NCBI GenBank assembly: GCA_963579235.1
Contig: CAUZFM010000049.1
Span: 1-20,157, forward strand
Length of the DNA: 20,157 nucleotides
Direction of reading: 5' to 3'
From: UBA1149 sp963579235
Lineage (GTDB): Bacteria > Desulfobacterota > Binatia > UBA1149
The position numbers were made by a program, and so were the translations under genes. The notes beneath the pieces are model-generated. The model did no database searches and was not told where the DNA came from. It saw only the letters and a program-made list of their open reading frames with translations. Shown here in pieces: positions 8,852 to 16,707 of the stretch (its first letter is position 1; each line of letters starts with the position of its first letter).

Positions 8852-9301
8852 ATGTTCAGGGGCACGTTTGCACATTCAATCGACGACAAGGGACGCATTG
8901 CGATCCCCCGTCGTTTTCGTGAGCAACTTGCCCAGCTGGGCGACAGCGCGGTAGTACTGACCAGGGCCCTGGACTCCAGGTTCAGGTGCCTTGATCTGTA
9001 CCCTCTCAGCGAGTGGGCGCGCCTGGAGGCCCGCCTGGGCGAAATGCCGCCCTTCGAGTCAAGGACCGTCGATTTCAAGCGCCTCTACGTTCATCCCGCC
9101 CAGGACCAGCAGATTGACGCCCAGGGGCGGGTGCTGGTGCCCGTGGAACTCCGGGATTACGCGGGCCTGGGCAAGGAATCCGTTTTTACCGGCGACTTGC
9201 AGAAGTTCCAGCTCTGGAGCCAGCCTGACTGGGAAAACGGCCGTCGCCAGCTCGACGAGGCCAGGCAGGATCCTTCCTTCTTCGGCGATTTCTCTTTCTG
9301 A
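8852..9301 (+). CDS. mraZ: Transcriptional regulator MraZ
   Basis: MraZ is a DNA-binding protein of the SpoVT/AbrB swapped-hairpin fold, usually the first gene of the dcw cluster and its autoregulator. The 149 residues (E. coli 152) hold two AbrB-type repeats with the family motifs DDKGR (11-15, followed by IAIPRRFR) and DAQGR (89-93, followed by VLVPVELR). The N terminus MFRGTFAHSIDDKGR is canonical, which fixes ATG 8852. There is no Shine-Dalgarno sequence at the normal distance. The start is preceded by a T8 tract and GACTC, so initiation may rely on an unstructured U-rich leader. Phased TGGGN boxes upstream are its expected binding site. rsmH follows after 135 bp, the largest gap inside the cluster. 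Confidence 0.96.
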   Translation: MFRGTFAHSIDDKGRIAIPRRFREQLAQLGDSAVVLTRALDSRFRCLDLYPLSEWARLEARLGEMPPFESRTVDFKRLYVHPAQDQQIDAQGRVLVPVELRDYAGLGKESVFTGDLQKFQLWSQPDWENGRRQLDEARQDPSFFGDFSF

Positions 9302-9363
9302 ACTCCTTTCAAAGCAGCCTGGAGCAGTTGTGCGCGGCCGGGCGGCGCGGGGCTTAAAACTGG

Positions 9364-9379
9364 ACACCGGTGTTATAGA
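9364..9379 (+). promoter_or_regulatory. Extended -10-like element with palindrome upstream of rsmH
   Basis: In the 135-bp gap between mraZ and rsmH, the perfect palindrome ACACCGGTGT (9364-9373) runs directly into TATAGA (9374-9379). Together they create TGTTATAGA, an extended -10 pattern (TGN-TATAAT type). No good -35 is visible at 17 bases. This could be an internal promoter serving rsmH and the genes downstream, with the palindrome as an operator, but the evidence is limited to the motif. Confidence 0.35.
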
Positions 9380-9436
9380 CTGGAGGGCAGTGGCCTATCG
9401 ACCCGCCGGGCAGCCTACGGTCGCGGGTGAGCGCAG

Positions 9437-10426
9437 TTGAACTACGAGGGTTCGAATATAGGCACCCACACGCCCGTCATGATTGATGAGGTCATGCAGG
9501 CGCTGGGCTTGCGGCCGGGTTGCAGGGCTCTCGACCTGACACTGGGAGAGGGTGGCTTTACCCGCCGCCTGCTCGAGGCTTGTGGGCCGGGTGGCGAGGT
9601 GCTGGCGATAGACCGTGACCGCGAGGCGGTTGAACGCGCCCGGGCGGGGCTGGCGAGCGAGGCTGGCCACCTGCACCTGGTGCACGACAGCTACTCGCTG
9701 GCGGCTGAGCAGCTGGCGCGGTTGGGATGGGATGATGGAGTGGATGCGGTGGTAGCAGACCTGGGATTATCCAGCGTACAGCTGGACGACGCAGAACGCG
9801 GGTTCAGTTTCAGCAAGGACGGTCCACTCGACATGCGCATGGACCGTTCCACCGGCGCCACCGCCGCCGACCTGCTCAACGAACTTTCCGAGGCCGAACT
9901 GGCCGACATCTTTTACCAGTACGGCGAGGAGCGTAAATCGCGCAGGGTGGCCGCCGCGGTGGTGCGCAAGCGGGCGCTGTCGCCTTTTGCCCGCACCTCG
10001 GACCTGTCGCAGGCCGTGCGCGAGGCAGGCCTGCGCGGCCGCCCGGGGCACGACCCGGCCACGCGCACTTTCCAGGCGCTGCGCATAGCGGTCAACCGGG
10101 AGCTCGACGAACTCACGACCCTGCTCGACCAGGGTTGGAAGCTGCTCAGGCCCGCCGGTCGCATGGCCGTGCTCTCCTACCACTCGCTCGAAGACAGGAT
10201 AGTGAAGAGGACTTTCCGGCAGTGGTCGGCCGACTGCCTGTGCCCGCCGGACCTGCCGGTGTGCAACTGCGGCTGGCAGGCGCGTACCCGCCTGCTCGGC
10301 AAGCGCCAGGTCGCCGGCAGCGACGAGATAGAGCGCAATCCCCGCGCGCGCAGCGCCGGCCTGAGGGTTGTTGAGAGAATAACGGAGCGGAGCACGAGAG
10401 TGGAGACAACCGGTGGCACGGCGTAA
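9437..10426 (+). CDS. rsmH: 16S rRNA (cytosine1402-N4)-methyltransferase RsmH
   Basis: RsmH (formerly MraW) methylates the N4 of C1402 in the 16S rRNA decoding centre using S-adenosylmethionine. The 329 residues show the family pattern: HTPV near the N terminus (11-14), the SAM loop LDLTLGEGGF (32-41, with Phe where His or Tyr is common), ADLGLSSVQLD, RGFSFSKDGPLDMRMD, TFQALRIAVNREL and LSYHSLEDRIVKRTF. A CLCPPDLPVCNCG cluster near the C-terminal third is also typical. The TTG start at 9437, with GGTGA upstream (spacing about seven), is chosen because the first ATG (9479) would cut through the conserved HTPV motif. Its end overlaps ftsL by 14 bases, so the two are probably translationally coupled. 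Confidence 0.96.
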   Translation: MNYEGSNIGTHTPVMIDEVMQALGLRPGCRALDLTLGEGGFTRRLLEACGPGGEVLAIDRDREAVERARAGLASEAGHLHLVHDSYSLAAEQLARLGWDDGVDAVVADLGLSSVQLDDAERGFSFSKDGPLDMRMDRSTGATAADLLNELSEAELADIFYQYGEERKSRRVAAAVVRKRALSPFARTSDLSQAVREAGLRGRPGHDPATRTFQALRIAVNRELDELTTLLDQGWKLLRPAGRMAVLSYHSLEDRIVKRTFRQWSADCLCPPDLPVCNCGWQARTRLLGKRQVAGSDEIERNPRARSAGLRVVERITERSTRVETTGGTA

Positions 10427-10754
10427 AGCGAAGCGGGGTATACTCGGCGCCTGGTGGGCGCGGCGGGCCTTTGACCCTGCCTCTGCCGGTACGCGCGTGC
10501 GCCTGGCCGTGGCCGCGGCACTGGTGCTCGGCGCGGGACTGTCGCAGGTGATGGTGCGCGCCAAGGTCATGGATCTCGGCTACTCGATAGAAAGCACGCG
10601 CGGGCTGATCGACGAGCTGGGTCACGAGCACACGCGGCTGAGGGTGGCCGTGGACCGTGAAATTGGATTCGAACACATGCGCAATCGCGCGGACGACGAA
10701 CTGGGGCTGAAACCGCGCGCGGGGCGCAGCAGGGAAATGAATGACAGACCGTAG
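10413..10754 (+). CDS. ftsL: Cell division protein FtsL-like
   Basis: This small 113-residue bitopic membrane protein sits where ftsL lies in dcw clusters, between rsmH and ftsI. It has a basic cytoplasmic N terminus (MARRKAKRG), one transmembrane segment (about 29-49) and a periplasmic stretch of probable coiled coil (about 52-95). It ends near NRADDELGLKPRAG, similar to the LGL/M-x-P ending of FtsL. FtsL binds FtsB and FtsQ and activates the FtsWI septal synthase. Sequence conservation in this family is very low, so the call depends on topology and position. The GTG start at 10413 lies inside the rsmH 3' end (14-base overlap). The gene's own 3' end overlaps ftsI by 14 bases. Confidence 0.85.
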   Translation: MARRKAKRGILGAWWARRAFDPASAGTRVRLAVAAALVLGAGLSQVMVRAKVMDLGYSIESTRGLIDELGHEHTRLRVAVDREIGFEHMRNRADDELGLKPRAGRSREMNDRP

Positions 10755-12696
10755 TAGGTTCGGGCGTCGACTGGCATTCGTGGGATCCTGCCTTGGGATT
10801 TTTGCATTGGCGCTGCTCGCGAGGATGTTCACCCTCACCGCCCTGGAGGGCGAGCACCGCGCCGACAAGGCGCAGCGCATGACCTGCTCGGAGACTGCCC
10901 TGGTGTCGTTTCGCGGACGGGTAGTTGATCGCAACGGCGCCACCCTGGCCGCGAGCTTGTCCACGCGCAGCATTTCGCGCAGCAGTACCAAGTACCGCTA
11001 CGATCCGTCCCACGCCGCCCTGCTGGCGCCCGTGCTGGGTCTTGAACGCGGCCGCGTGGACGGACTGCTCAAGGGCAAGCCGGGCGGGTTTCAGTGGCTG
11101 GCGCGCAGGGTGAGCCTCGATGTGGCAGCCGCCGCGAGCCGACTGGGCATTGCCGGACTCGAAGTCCATACTTCGCAAAGCGAGATACAGCGCCGGATTT
11201 ACCCCCAGGGCCGCCTTGCCTCACACGTGGTCGGCCACACCAACAGCTACTCCAGGGCCATGGAAGGCGTGGAGCTGGAGTTCGACGAGTACATAAAGGG
11301 CAAGCCGGTCAGCGTCCGGGTCTGCCGCGATATACACAAGCGACCGTTCTACAACGAGAGCGATCTCGCCGGGGTCAACTGGGGTGATACCGTGCAGCTC
11401 ACGCTCGACTCCAACCTGCAGGGCATCGCCGCCCGCGAGTTGGCGGCCGCGCTCGAGGAGTTCGACGCTCAAAGCGGCAGCGTGGTCATCGTGGAGCCTT
11501 CAACGGGCAACGTGCTGGCCATGGTCAGCCTGCCCGACTACGACTCCAACAGCCCGTGGCTGTCAGACCCGGCCGATCGGCGTAATAGGGCAGTCACCGA
11601 CAACTTTGAACCCGGGTCAACGATGAAGCCTTTCCTGGTGGCGGCTGCACTCGACTCGGGTGTCGTCAGCGAGGAAGACAGTTTTTTCTGCGAGGATGGC
11701 CTCTGGCGCTATGGTGGCCGCCCCATACACGACTACCACCCGCACGGTGACCTGCTGGTGCCCGAGATCATCAAGTACTCGAGCAACATCTGCTCGGCCA
11801 AGATCGGTGTCGAGCTGGGTGCCGAGCGCCTGCACGACTACCTCGAGCGTTTTGGCTTCGGGTCGCGCAGCGGCGTGAGGTTGCCCGGCGAGGTGAGCGG
11901 ACAGCTTATGGCCGCAGCTTCGTGGCGGCCGGTGCGCTTGGCCAACATCAGCTTTGGACAGGGGATGGGGAGCACGGCCCTGCAGTTGGCGGTGGGCTAC
12001 GCCACGCTGGCCAACGGTGGCGTGCGCATGAAGCCGCGCCTGGTCAAGACAGTGGTCGCGGCCGACGGGACGGTGAAGGTGCCCGACGAGACGGTGGTGG
12101 AGGGCAGGGCGGTGAGCAAGCAGGTGGCGGCCAGCGTCACGGCCATGCTGGAGTCGGTGGTCGAACCCGGTGGAACGGCCCTCAGGGCGGCGGTTGACGG
12201 GGTGCGGGTGGCCGGTAAGACCGGCACCGCGCAGCAGATAGGCGAGGATCGTACTTATGTCAACGGCTGGTGGGCGTCGGTGTTTGCCGGCTACCTGCCC
12301 GCCGACGACCCGCGCCTGGCCATGGCCGTGGTGGTCAACCGGCCGGTACACAATCACTTTGGCGGCGTGGTCTCCGCGCCGGTGTTTCGCCGCATAGCCG
12401 AGTCGGGGCTCGATTACCTCAAGATCCGTCGCGACCAACCCCGCGAAGAAAAGCCGGTGATGGTTCGCTTGCGCCGGCGCGTGCGTCCGCAGGCCGACCA
12501 AGCGGGAGGTAAAGACCTCATGCCCGATCTCGAGGGCCTCAGCATGCGCTCGGCGTTGCGCATGCTCGACGGATGCGATTGCGATATAGCGGCCGTGGGC
12601 AGCGGCTACGTGGCCGACCAGCAACCCGCGGCCGGCACCCGCCTGGCGGCCGCCACGCCGGTGCGGTTGCAACTTCTTCCGGAATTGCAACCTTGA
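10741..12696 (+). CDS. ftsI: Division-specific transpeptidase FtsI (PBP3 type) with C-terminal PASTA domain
   Basis: This class B penicillin-binding protein crosslinks septal peptidoglycan together with FtsW. The 651 residues comprise one N-terminal membrane anchor (about 11-32), a pedestal/dimerisation region with RGRVVDRNG (58-66), and a transpeptidase domain with all three active-site motifs. These are SxxK as STMK (catalytic Ser293, Lys296), SxN as SSN (347-349) and KTG (493-495, in VAGKTGTAQQ). Residues about 592-648 (MPDLEGLSMRSALRML, then GYVADQQPAAGTRL) form one PASTA domain, absent from E. coli FtsI (588 residues) but present in many other bacteria. The ATG start at 10741 overlaps the end of ftsL. 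The stop overlaps or abuts the murE start. Confidence 0.95.
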   Translation: MTDRSRFGRRLAFVGSCLGIFALALLARMFTLTALEGEHRADKAQRMTCSETALVSFRGRVVDRNGATLAASLSTRSISRSSTKYRYDPSHAALLAPVLGLERGRVDGLLKGKPGGFQWLARRVSLDVAAAASRLGIAGLEVHTSQSEIQRRIYPQGRLASHVVGHTNSYSRAMEGVELEFDEYIKGKPVSVRVCRDIHKRPFYNESDLAGVNWGDTVQLTLDSNLQGIAARELAAALEEFDAQSGSVVIVEPSTGNVLAMVSLPDYDSNSPWLSDPADRRNRAVTDNFEPGSTMKPFLVAAALDSGVVSEEDSFFCEDGLWRYGGRPIHDYHPHGDLLVPEIIKYSSNICSAKIGVELGAERLHDYLERFGFGSRSGVRLPGEVSGQLMAAASWRPVRLANISFGQGMGSTALQLAVGYATLANGGVRMKPRLVKTVVAADGTVKVPDETVVEGRAVSKQVAASVTAMLESVVEPGGTALRAAVDGVRVAGKTGTAQQIGEDRTYVNGWWASVFAGYLPADDPRLAMAVVVNRPVHNHFGGVVSAPVFRRIAESGLDYLKIRRDQPREEKPVMVRLRRRVRPQADQAGGKDLMPDLEGLSMRSALRMLDGCDCDIAAVGSGYVADQQPAAGTRLAAATPVRLQLLPELQP

Positions 12697-12704
12697 GGCC
12701 GGTG

Positions 12705-14237
12705 TTGCTCAAAAGCCTTATCTCGGCCATACCCGCCAGCGAGCTGGCGGACCCTGTCGTCGGTCTTGACACCGAGGTGGCTGGCCTCTGCGATGATTCG
12801 CGGCAGGTCTCGAGCGGCGATCTTTTTCTCGCCCTGCCCGGTAGCAGGGTCAACGGGGCTCGCTTCGTGGAGCAGGCCCTCGAGGCTGGCGCGGTGGCCG
12901 TGTTGGCCGACCGATCGCTGCCCGCCCGGCCGCGCCTGCTGCGCTGCAATAACACGGCCCGCAACGCGGGCCTGCTGGCCGACGCTTTTTATGGTTGCCC
13001 GTCGAGCGAGCTCGCCCTGGTGGGCATTACCGGCACCAACGGCAAGACGAGCTGTGCGTGGTTGCTCGAGAGCATCTGGCGCGCGGCCGGGATCGAGGCG
13101 GGCATAATGGGTACGCTCGACGCCCGCTGCTCGACCTTCGCGCGCCCAGCGCGTCTCACCACGCCCGGCTGCGTGGAGTTGCAGGCCACGCTGGCCGACT
13201 TCAGGGCCGCCGGTTGCGAGGCAGTGGCCATGGAGGTGTCGTCGCACGCGCTCGAACAACAGCGCGTGTCCGGCTGTCGTTTTGACACGGCCGTGTTCAC
13301 CAACCTCACTCGTGATCACCTCGACTACCACGCCGACGAACAGGCTTATTTTGACGCCAAGGCGCTGTTGTTCACCGAGCACCTGGCAGGAGACTCGGTG
13401 GCCGTCATAAACAACGACGACCCCTGGGGCCGCCGCCTTCTCGGCAGGCTGGGGTCCTCTACCGAGGCCTGGACCTGGTCGACCGTGCAGGGAGAGAAAG
13501 CTTGCATAACGCTGCGGCAGCTCGAGCTGGGCCTTGACGGCATACGCGCGGTGGTCGACCTGCGCGGGCGTCGGCTCGGCATACGTTCGTGCCTGCTGGG
13601 AGCGGTCAACGTGTCGAACATGATGGCCGCCATTGCCGTGGCATCTTCGATGGGCATAGACGATGGTTGCATAGTCCGCGGCCTCGCCGACTGCGCCCCG
13701 GTGCCCGGAAGAATGGAGCGCGTGGGGCAAGGCAGCCCGGTGGTGCTGGTGGACTACGCGCATACTCCCGACGCGCTGGAGCGCACCCTGCTGGCGCTCA
13801 AAAGCCAGGCCGAAGGCCGACTGCTGGTGGTGTTCGGCTGCGGCGGCGACCGCGACAAGGGCAAGCGCGCCATGATGGGCGAGGTGGCGGGCCGCCTGGC
13901 CGACGTGGCCGTGCTGACCTCCGACAACCCGCGGACCGAGAACCCCGAGACTATTCTCGACGACATTGAGCAGGGCACGCTTTCGTCGATGTCGCTGTTG
14001 AAGCACGCGACGGGCAGTGGCTACCTGCGCGAGGCCGACCGCGGCGCGGCCATTCGCTCGGCCATAGGCATGGCATCTCCCGCCGACGTGGTGGTGGTGG
14101 CGGGCAAGGGACACGAAGATTACCAGGAGACCGACGGCGTGAGGGCTCCCTTCGACGACAGGCTGGTGGTGGCCGGGGTTCTCGACGACGCTCGGCCCGG
14201 CAGCGGCACACGGGCGACGGCGCAGGCGGGCGAGTGA
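12705..14237 (+). CDS. murE: UDP-MurNAc-tripeptide synthetase MurE (meso-DAP type)
   Basis: MurE adds the third amino acid to UDP-MurNAc-L-Ala-D-Glu in the cytoplasm, using ATP. The Mur ligase pattern is complete over about 510 residues: P-loop GTNGKTS (110-116), LTTPG, MEVSSHALEQQRV, the lysine expected to be carbamylated (Lys219 in AYFDAKALLF), DYAHTPDALERTL, GCGGDRDKGKR and AGKGHEDYQ. DNPR (407-410, in TSDNPRTENPE) is the signature of enzymes that add meso-diaminopimelate rather than lysine. Start choice is uncertain. TTG 12693 overlaps the ftsI stop, GTG 12702 follows, and TTG 12705 has GAGG six bases upstream and gives the N terminus (M)LKSLISAIP most like other MurE proteins. A reading frame opens further upstream but only inside ftsI. 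Confidence 0.96.
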   Translation: MLKSLISAIPASELADPVVGLDTEVAGLCDDSRQVSSGDLFLALPGSRVNGARFVEQALEAGAVAVLADRSLPARPRLLRCNNTARNAGLLADAFYGCPSSELALVGITGTNGKTSCAWLLESIWRAAGIEAGIMGTLDARCSTFARPARLTTPGCVELQATLADFRAAGCEAVAMEVSSHALEQQRVSGCRFDTAVFTNLTRDHLDYHADEQAYFDAKALLFTEHLAGDSVAVINNDDPWGRRLLGRLGSSTEAWTWSTVQGEKACITLRQLELGLDGIRAVVDLRGRRLGIRSCLLGAVNVSNMMAAIAVASSMGIDDGCIVRGLADCAPVPGRMERVGQGSPVVLVDYAHTPDALERTLLALKSQAEGRLLVVFGCGGDRDKGKRAMMGEVAGRLADVAVLTSDNPRTENPETILDDIEQGTLSSMSLLKHATGSGYLREADRGAAIRSAIGMASPADVVVVAGKGHEDYQETDGVRAPFDDRLVVAGVLDDARPGSGTRATAQAGE

Positions 14238-15622
14238 CCGGCCTCGACGCAGCGGCGGCTTGTAGCGCCACTTCGCGGCCGCGGGCCGACGACCGCGAGT
14301 TTGCCGGCGTTTCGACCGACAGTCGCAGCATCAGGCCCCGCGACCTTTTCGTGGCGCTCACCGGTGATCGGTTTGACGGTCACGATTACGTAGACAGCGC
14401 CATAGCCGGCGGCGCCACCGGTGTTGTGTGCCTGCGCGGTCGCAGCGGCGACCGCCGCGACGTGTTGTTTCTCGAGGTCGACGATACCCTGCGCGCGTTC
14501 GGCGATCTCGCGGCCTGGAACCGTGGACGTTTTGATGTGCCGGTGGTCGCAGTGACCGGGTCAAACGGCAAAACCAGTACCAAGGAAATGCTCAGGTCCG
14601 TCCTGGCCACGGCTTACGGCGACGACGCCGTGCTGGCCAACAAGGGCAACTTGAACAATCTCATCGGCATGCCCACCACGCTGCTCGAGCTGGCCGAGCA
14701 CCACCGCGTGGCCGTGCTTGAAATGGGTATGAACGCTCCGGGCGAGATCGCCCGCCTTACCGAGATCGCCTCGCCGACGCTGGGGCTGGTGACCTGCGTG
14801 GGCAGCGCGCACCTCGAAGGGCTGGGCTCCATAGAAGGAGTGGCCGCAGCCAAGGGCGAGTTGTTTGCCGGCCTGCCGGCCGGGGCGACAGCCCTGGTCA
14901 ACCTCGACGACGCCAGGGTTGTGGAGCAGGCGGCCCGTTTTTCTGGTCGCCACGTGGGTTACGGCGAGCAGGGCCAGACGATGGCCTGCGAAATCGAAGC
15001 GCTGGGGCTGATGGGGTCGCGCTTTGTGCTCGTGCACGGTGACGAGCGCTGCGCGGTGGAGATAAAGGCCGTGGGCCTCCATAACGTGGCCAACGCGCTG
15101 GCGGCGGCGGCCGTGGGTGTGGAGCTGGGCCTGGGCCTGGCCGAGGTCGCCGAGGGGTTGGGCTCGGCGCCGGTGCCGGGCATGCGCATGCAACCCCGCC
15201 TGCTGGCCAACGGTGTGACCGTTGTCGACGATTGCTACAACGCCAACCCCGCGTCGCTGGAGGTCGCCCTGCAGACCATAGGCGATGCAGCCGGGCAGGG
15301 GCGCTGCCTGCTGGCCCTGGGCGACATGCTTGAGCTGGGCAGCGAGACTGACCGGCTGCACGAGGTTGCCGGGCGCGCGGCGGCCGACCTGGCGCCGGCC
15401 CTGCTGTGCGTCGTGGGAGCCAACGCCAAGGCGCTGGTGGGCGGCGCGCTGGCGGCGGGCCTGGCGGCCGACAGGGTGGCGATCTGCGCCGACCACGCCG
15501 AGGTGGCCGCGTCGGTGGCCAGGTGCTGGCGTGCGGGCGACGTGGTACTGGTCAAGGGATCGAGGGGGTCAGCGATGGACCGGGTCGTAGCCGAGCTCGA
15601 ACAGCTGGGAGGCAGGCAATGA
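14234..15622 (+). CDS. murF: UDP-MurNAc-tripeptide:D-Ala-D-Ala ligase MurF
   Basis: MurF joins D-Ala-D-Ala to the UDP-MurNAc tripeptide, completing the cytoplasmic pentapeptide precursor. The 462 residues show the Mur ligase P-loop GSNGKTS (109-115) followed by TKEML, the MurF signature NKGNLNNLIGMP, LEMGMNAPGEI, and the C-terminal DDCYNANPASLE that distinguishes MurF from the other ligases. The substrate-binding N-terminal domain includes STDSRSIRPRDLFVAL. The GTG start at 14234 shares GTGA with the murE stop, and the 3' end shares ATGA with mraY, indicating coupled translation on both sides. Confidence 0.97.
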   Translation: MTGLDAAAACSATSRPRADDREFAGVSTDSRSIRPRDLFVALTGDRFDGHDYVDSAIAGGATGVVCLRGRSGDRRDVLFLEVDDTLRAFGDLAAWNRGRFDVPVVAVTGSNGKTSTKEMLRSVLATAYGDDAVLANKGNLNNLIGMPTTLLELAEHHRVAVLEMGMNAPGEIARLTEIASPTLGLVTCVGSAHLEGLGSIEGVAAAKGELFAGLPAGATALVNLDDARVVEQAARFSGRHVGYGEQGQTMACEIEALGLMGSRFVLVHGDERCAVEIKAVGLHNVANALAAAAVGVELGLGLAEVAEGLGSAPVPGMRMQPRLLANGVTVVDDCYNANPASLEVALQTIGDAAGQGRCLLALGDMLELGSETDRLHEVAGRAAADLAPALLCVVGANAKALVGGALAAGLAADRVAICADHAEVAASVARCWRAGDVVLVKGSRGSAMDRVVAELEQLGGRQ

Positions 15623-16695
15623 TGTACAACCTGCTGTTACCCTTTGCCGATTCGTTGCCGCTGCTCAACGTTCTTCGCTACATCACCTTTCGCAGCCTGG
15701 CGGCGGCCCTGCTCGCGCTACTGTTCGCCTTCGTCTTCGGGCCGCGCCTTATCCGGGTACTCAAGGCCGGGCAGATTCGCCAGCCGGTGAGCGAGTACGC
15801 GCCCGAGGGGCACGCCGTGAAACAGGGCACGCCTACCATGGGCGGCATACTGATCATCATGTCGCTGCTGGTGCCCGTGCTGTTGCTCGCCGACCTGCAG
15901 AACTTTTACGTGTTGATCACGGTGGTGGTCATAGCCGGCTACGGCTCGATCGGCGCCATGGACGATTTTCGCAAGATCTCCCAGGGCAGCAACGAGGGAC
16001 TGAGCGGGCGCAGCAAGCTGGCCTGGCAGGCCTTGATTGCCGGCGGCGTGATGCTGGCCATGTACTTCAGGCCGGGTTTCGACAGCACCCTGGCCATACC
16101 TTTTTTCAAGGACCTGAACCCCGACCTCGGCTTGTGGTACATCCCCTTCGCGGTGCTGGTGGTGGTGGGTACCTCCAACGCCGTCAACCTCACCGACGGG
16201 CTGGATGGCCTGGCCATCGGGCCGGTGATGACCACCGCTGTTACCTTTGCCATCTTTGCATACTCGGCTGGTCACGCGGGTATATCCGACTACCTGCTCA
16301 TACCCGGCGTGCCGGGAGCCGGTGAGCTCACGGTGGTCTGCGCGGCCATGGTCACCGCCAGCCTCGGCTTTCTGTGGTTCAACACCTACCCGGCGCAGAT
16401 GTTCATGGGAGACGTGGGTTCGCTTGCCCTCGGCGGTGGGCTGGGGATGGTGGCCGTCATTACACGCAACGAGCTCGTGCTCGTGCTGGCCGGGGGCGTC
16501 TTCGTGGCCGAGGCCGTGTCGGTGATAGTGCAGATCGGGTCTATCAAGCTAAGGGGTAAGCGGGTGTTCCGCATGGCTCCCATACATCATCACTTTGAGC
16601 TCAAGGGCTGGCCCGAACCGCTGATCATCGTGCGCTGCTGGATCATCTCGGTGCTGTGCGCGCTCATGGCGCTGGCCACGCTCAAGCTGCGCTGA
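15619..16695 (+). CDS. mraY: Phospho-MurNAc-pentapeptide transferase MraY
   Basis: MraY transfers phospho-MurNAc-pentapeptide to undecaprenyl phosphate at the inner membrane, forming lipid I. At 358 residues it matches E. coli (360), with about ten hydrophobic segments. Key motifs are GTPTMGG (70-76), the Asp pair 115-116 in AMDDFRK, NAVNLTDGLDGLA (Asp193, Asp196), MFMGDVGSLALGG (Asp265) and the histidine cluster at 323-325 in APIHHHFELKGW. ATG 15619 overlaps the murF stop and has GGGAGG about five bases upstream. ATG 15622 is a near-equivalent alternative. The frame continues upstream into murF but without family homology. Confidence 0.97.
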   Translation: MMYNLLLPFADSLPLLNVLRYITFRSLAAALLALLFAFVFGPRLIRVLKAGQIRQPVSEYAPEGHAVKQGTPTMGGILIIMSLLVPVLLLADLQNFYVLITVVVIAGYGSIGAMDDFRKISQGSNEGLSGRSKLAWQALIAGGVMLAMYFRPGFDSTLAIPFFKDLNPDLGLWYIPFAVLVVVGTSNAVNLTDGLDGLAIGPVMTTAVTFAIFAYSAGHAGISDYLLIPGVPGAGELTVVCAAMVTASLGFLWFNTYPAQMFMGDVGSLALGGGLGMVAVITRNELVLVLAGGVFVAEAVSVIVQIGSIKLRGKRVFRMAPIHHHFELKGWPEPLIIVRCWIISVLCALMALATLKLR

Positions 16696-16707
16696 GGGGT
16701 TTTGGCT

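Noticed and set aside
12573..12704. Upstream extension of murE inside ftsI
   Set aside because: The extension is Arg/Gly-rich shadow sequence. MurE homology begins at about LLKSLISAIP, so the start is at 12693, 12702 or 12705.
12606..14114. A 502-codon open frame on the minus strand opposite murE
   Set aside because: It mirrors murE in a GC-rich region where antisense frames stay open by codon bias. Its translation is rich in His, Arg, Gln and Ala without any recognisable motif, and murE is certain.
15406..15618. Longer open frame upstream of mraY
   Set aside because: The extra 71 codons lie within murF and are Arg/Gly-rich without hydrophobic character. ATG 15619 has a strong ribosome binding site and matches known MraY N termini.
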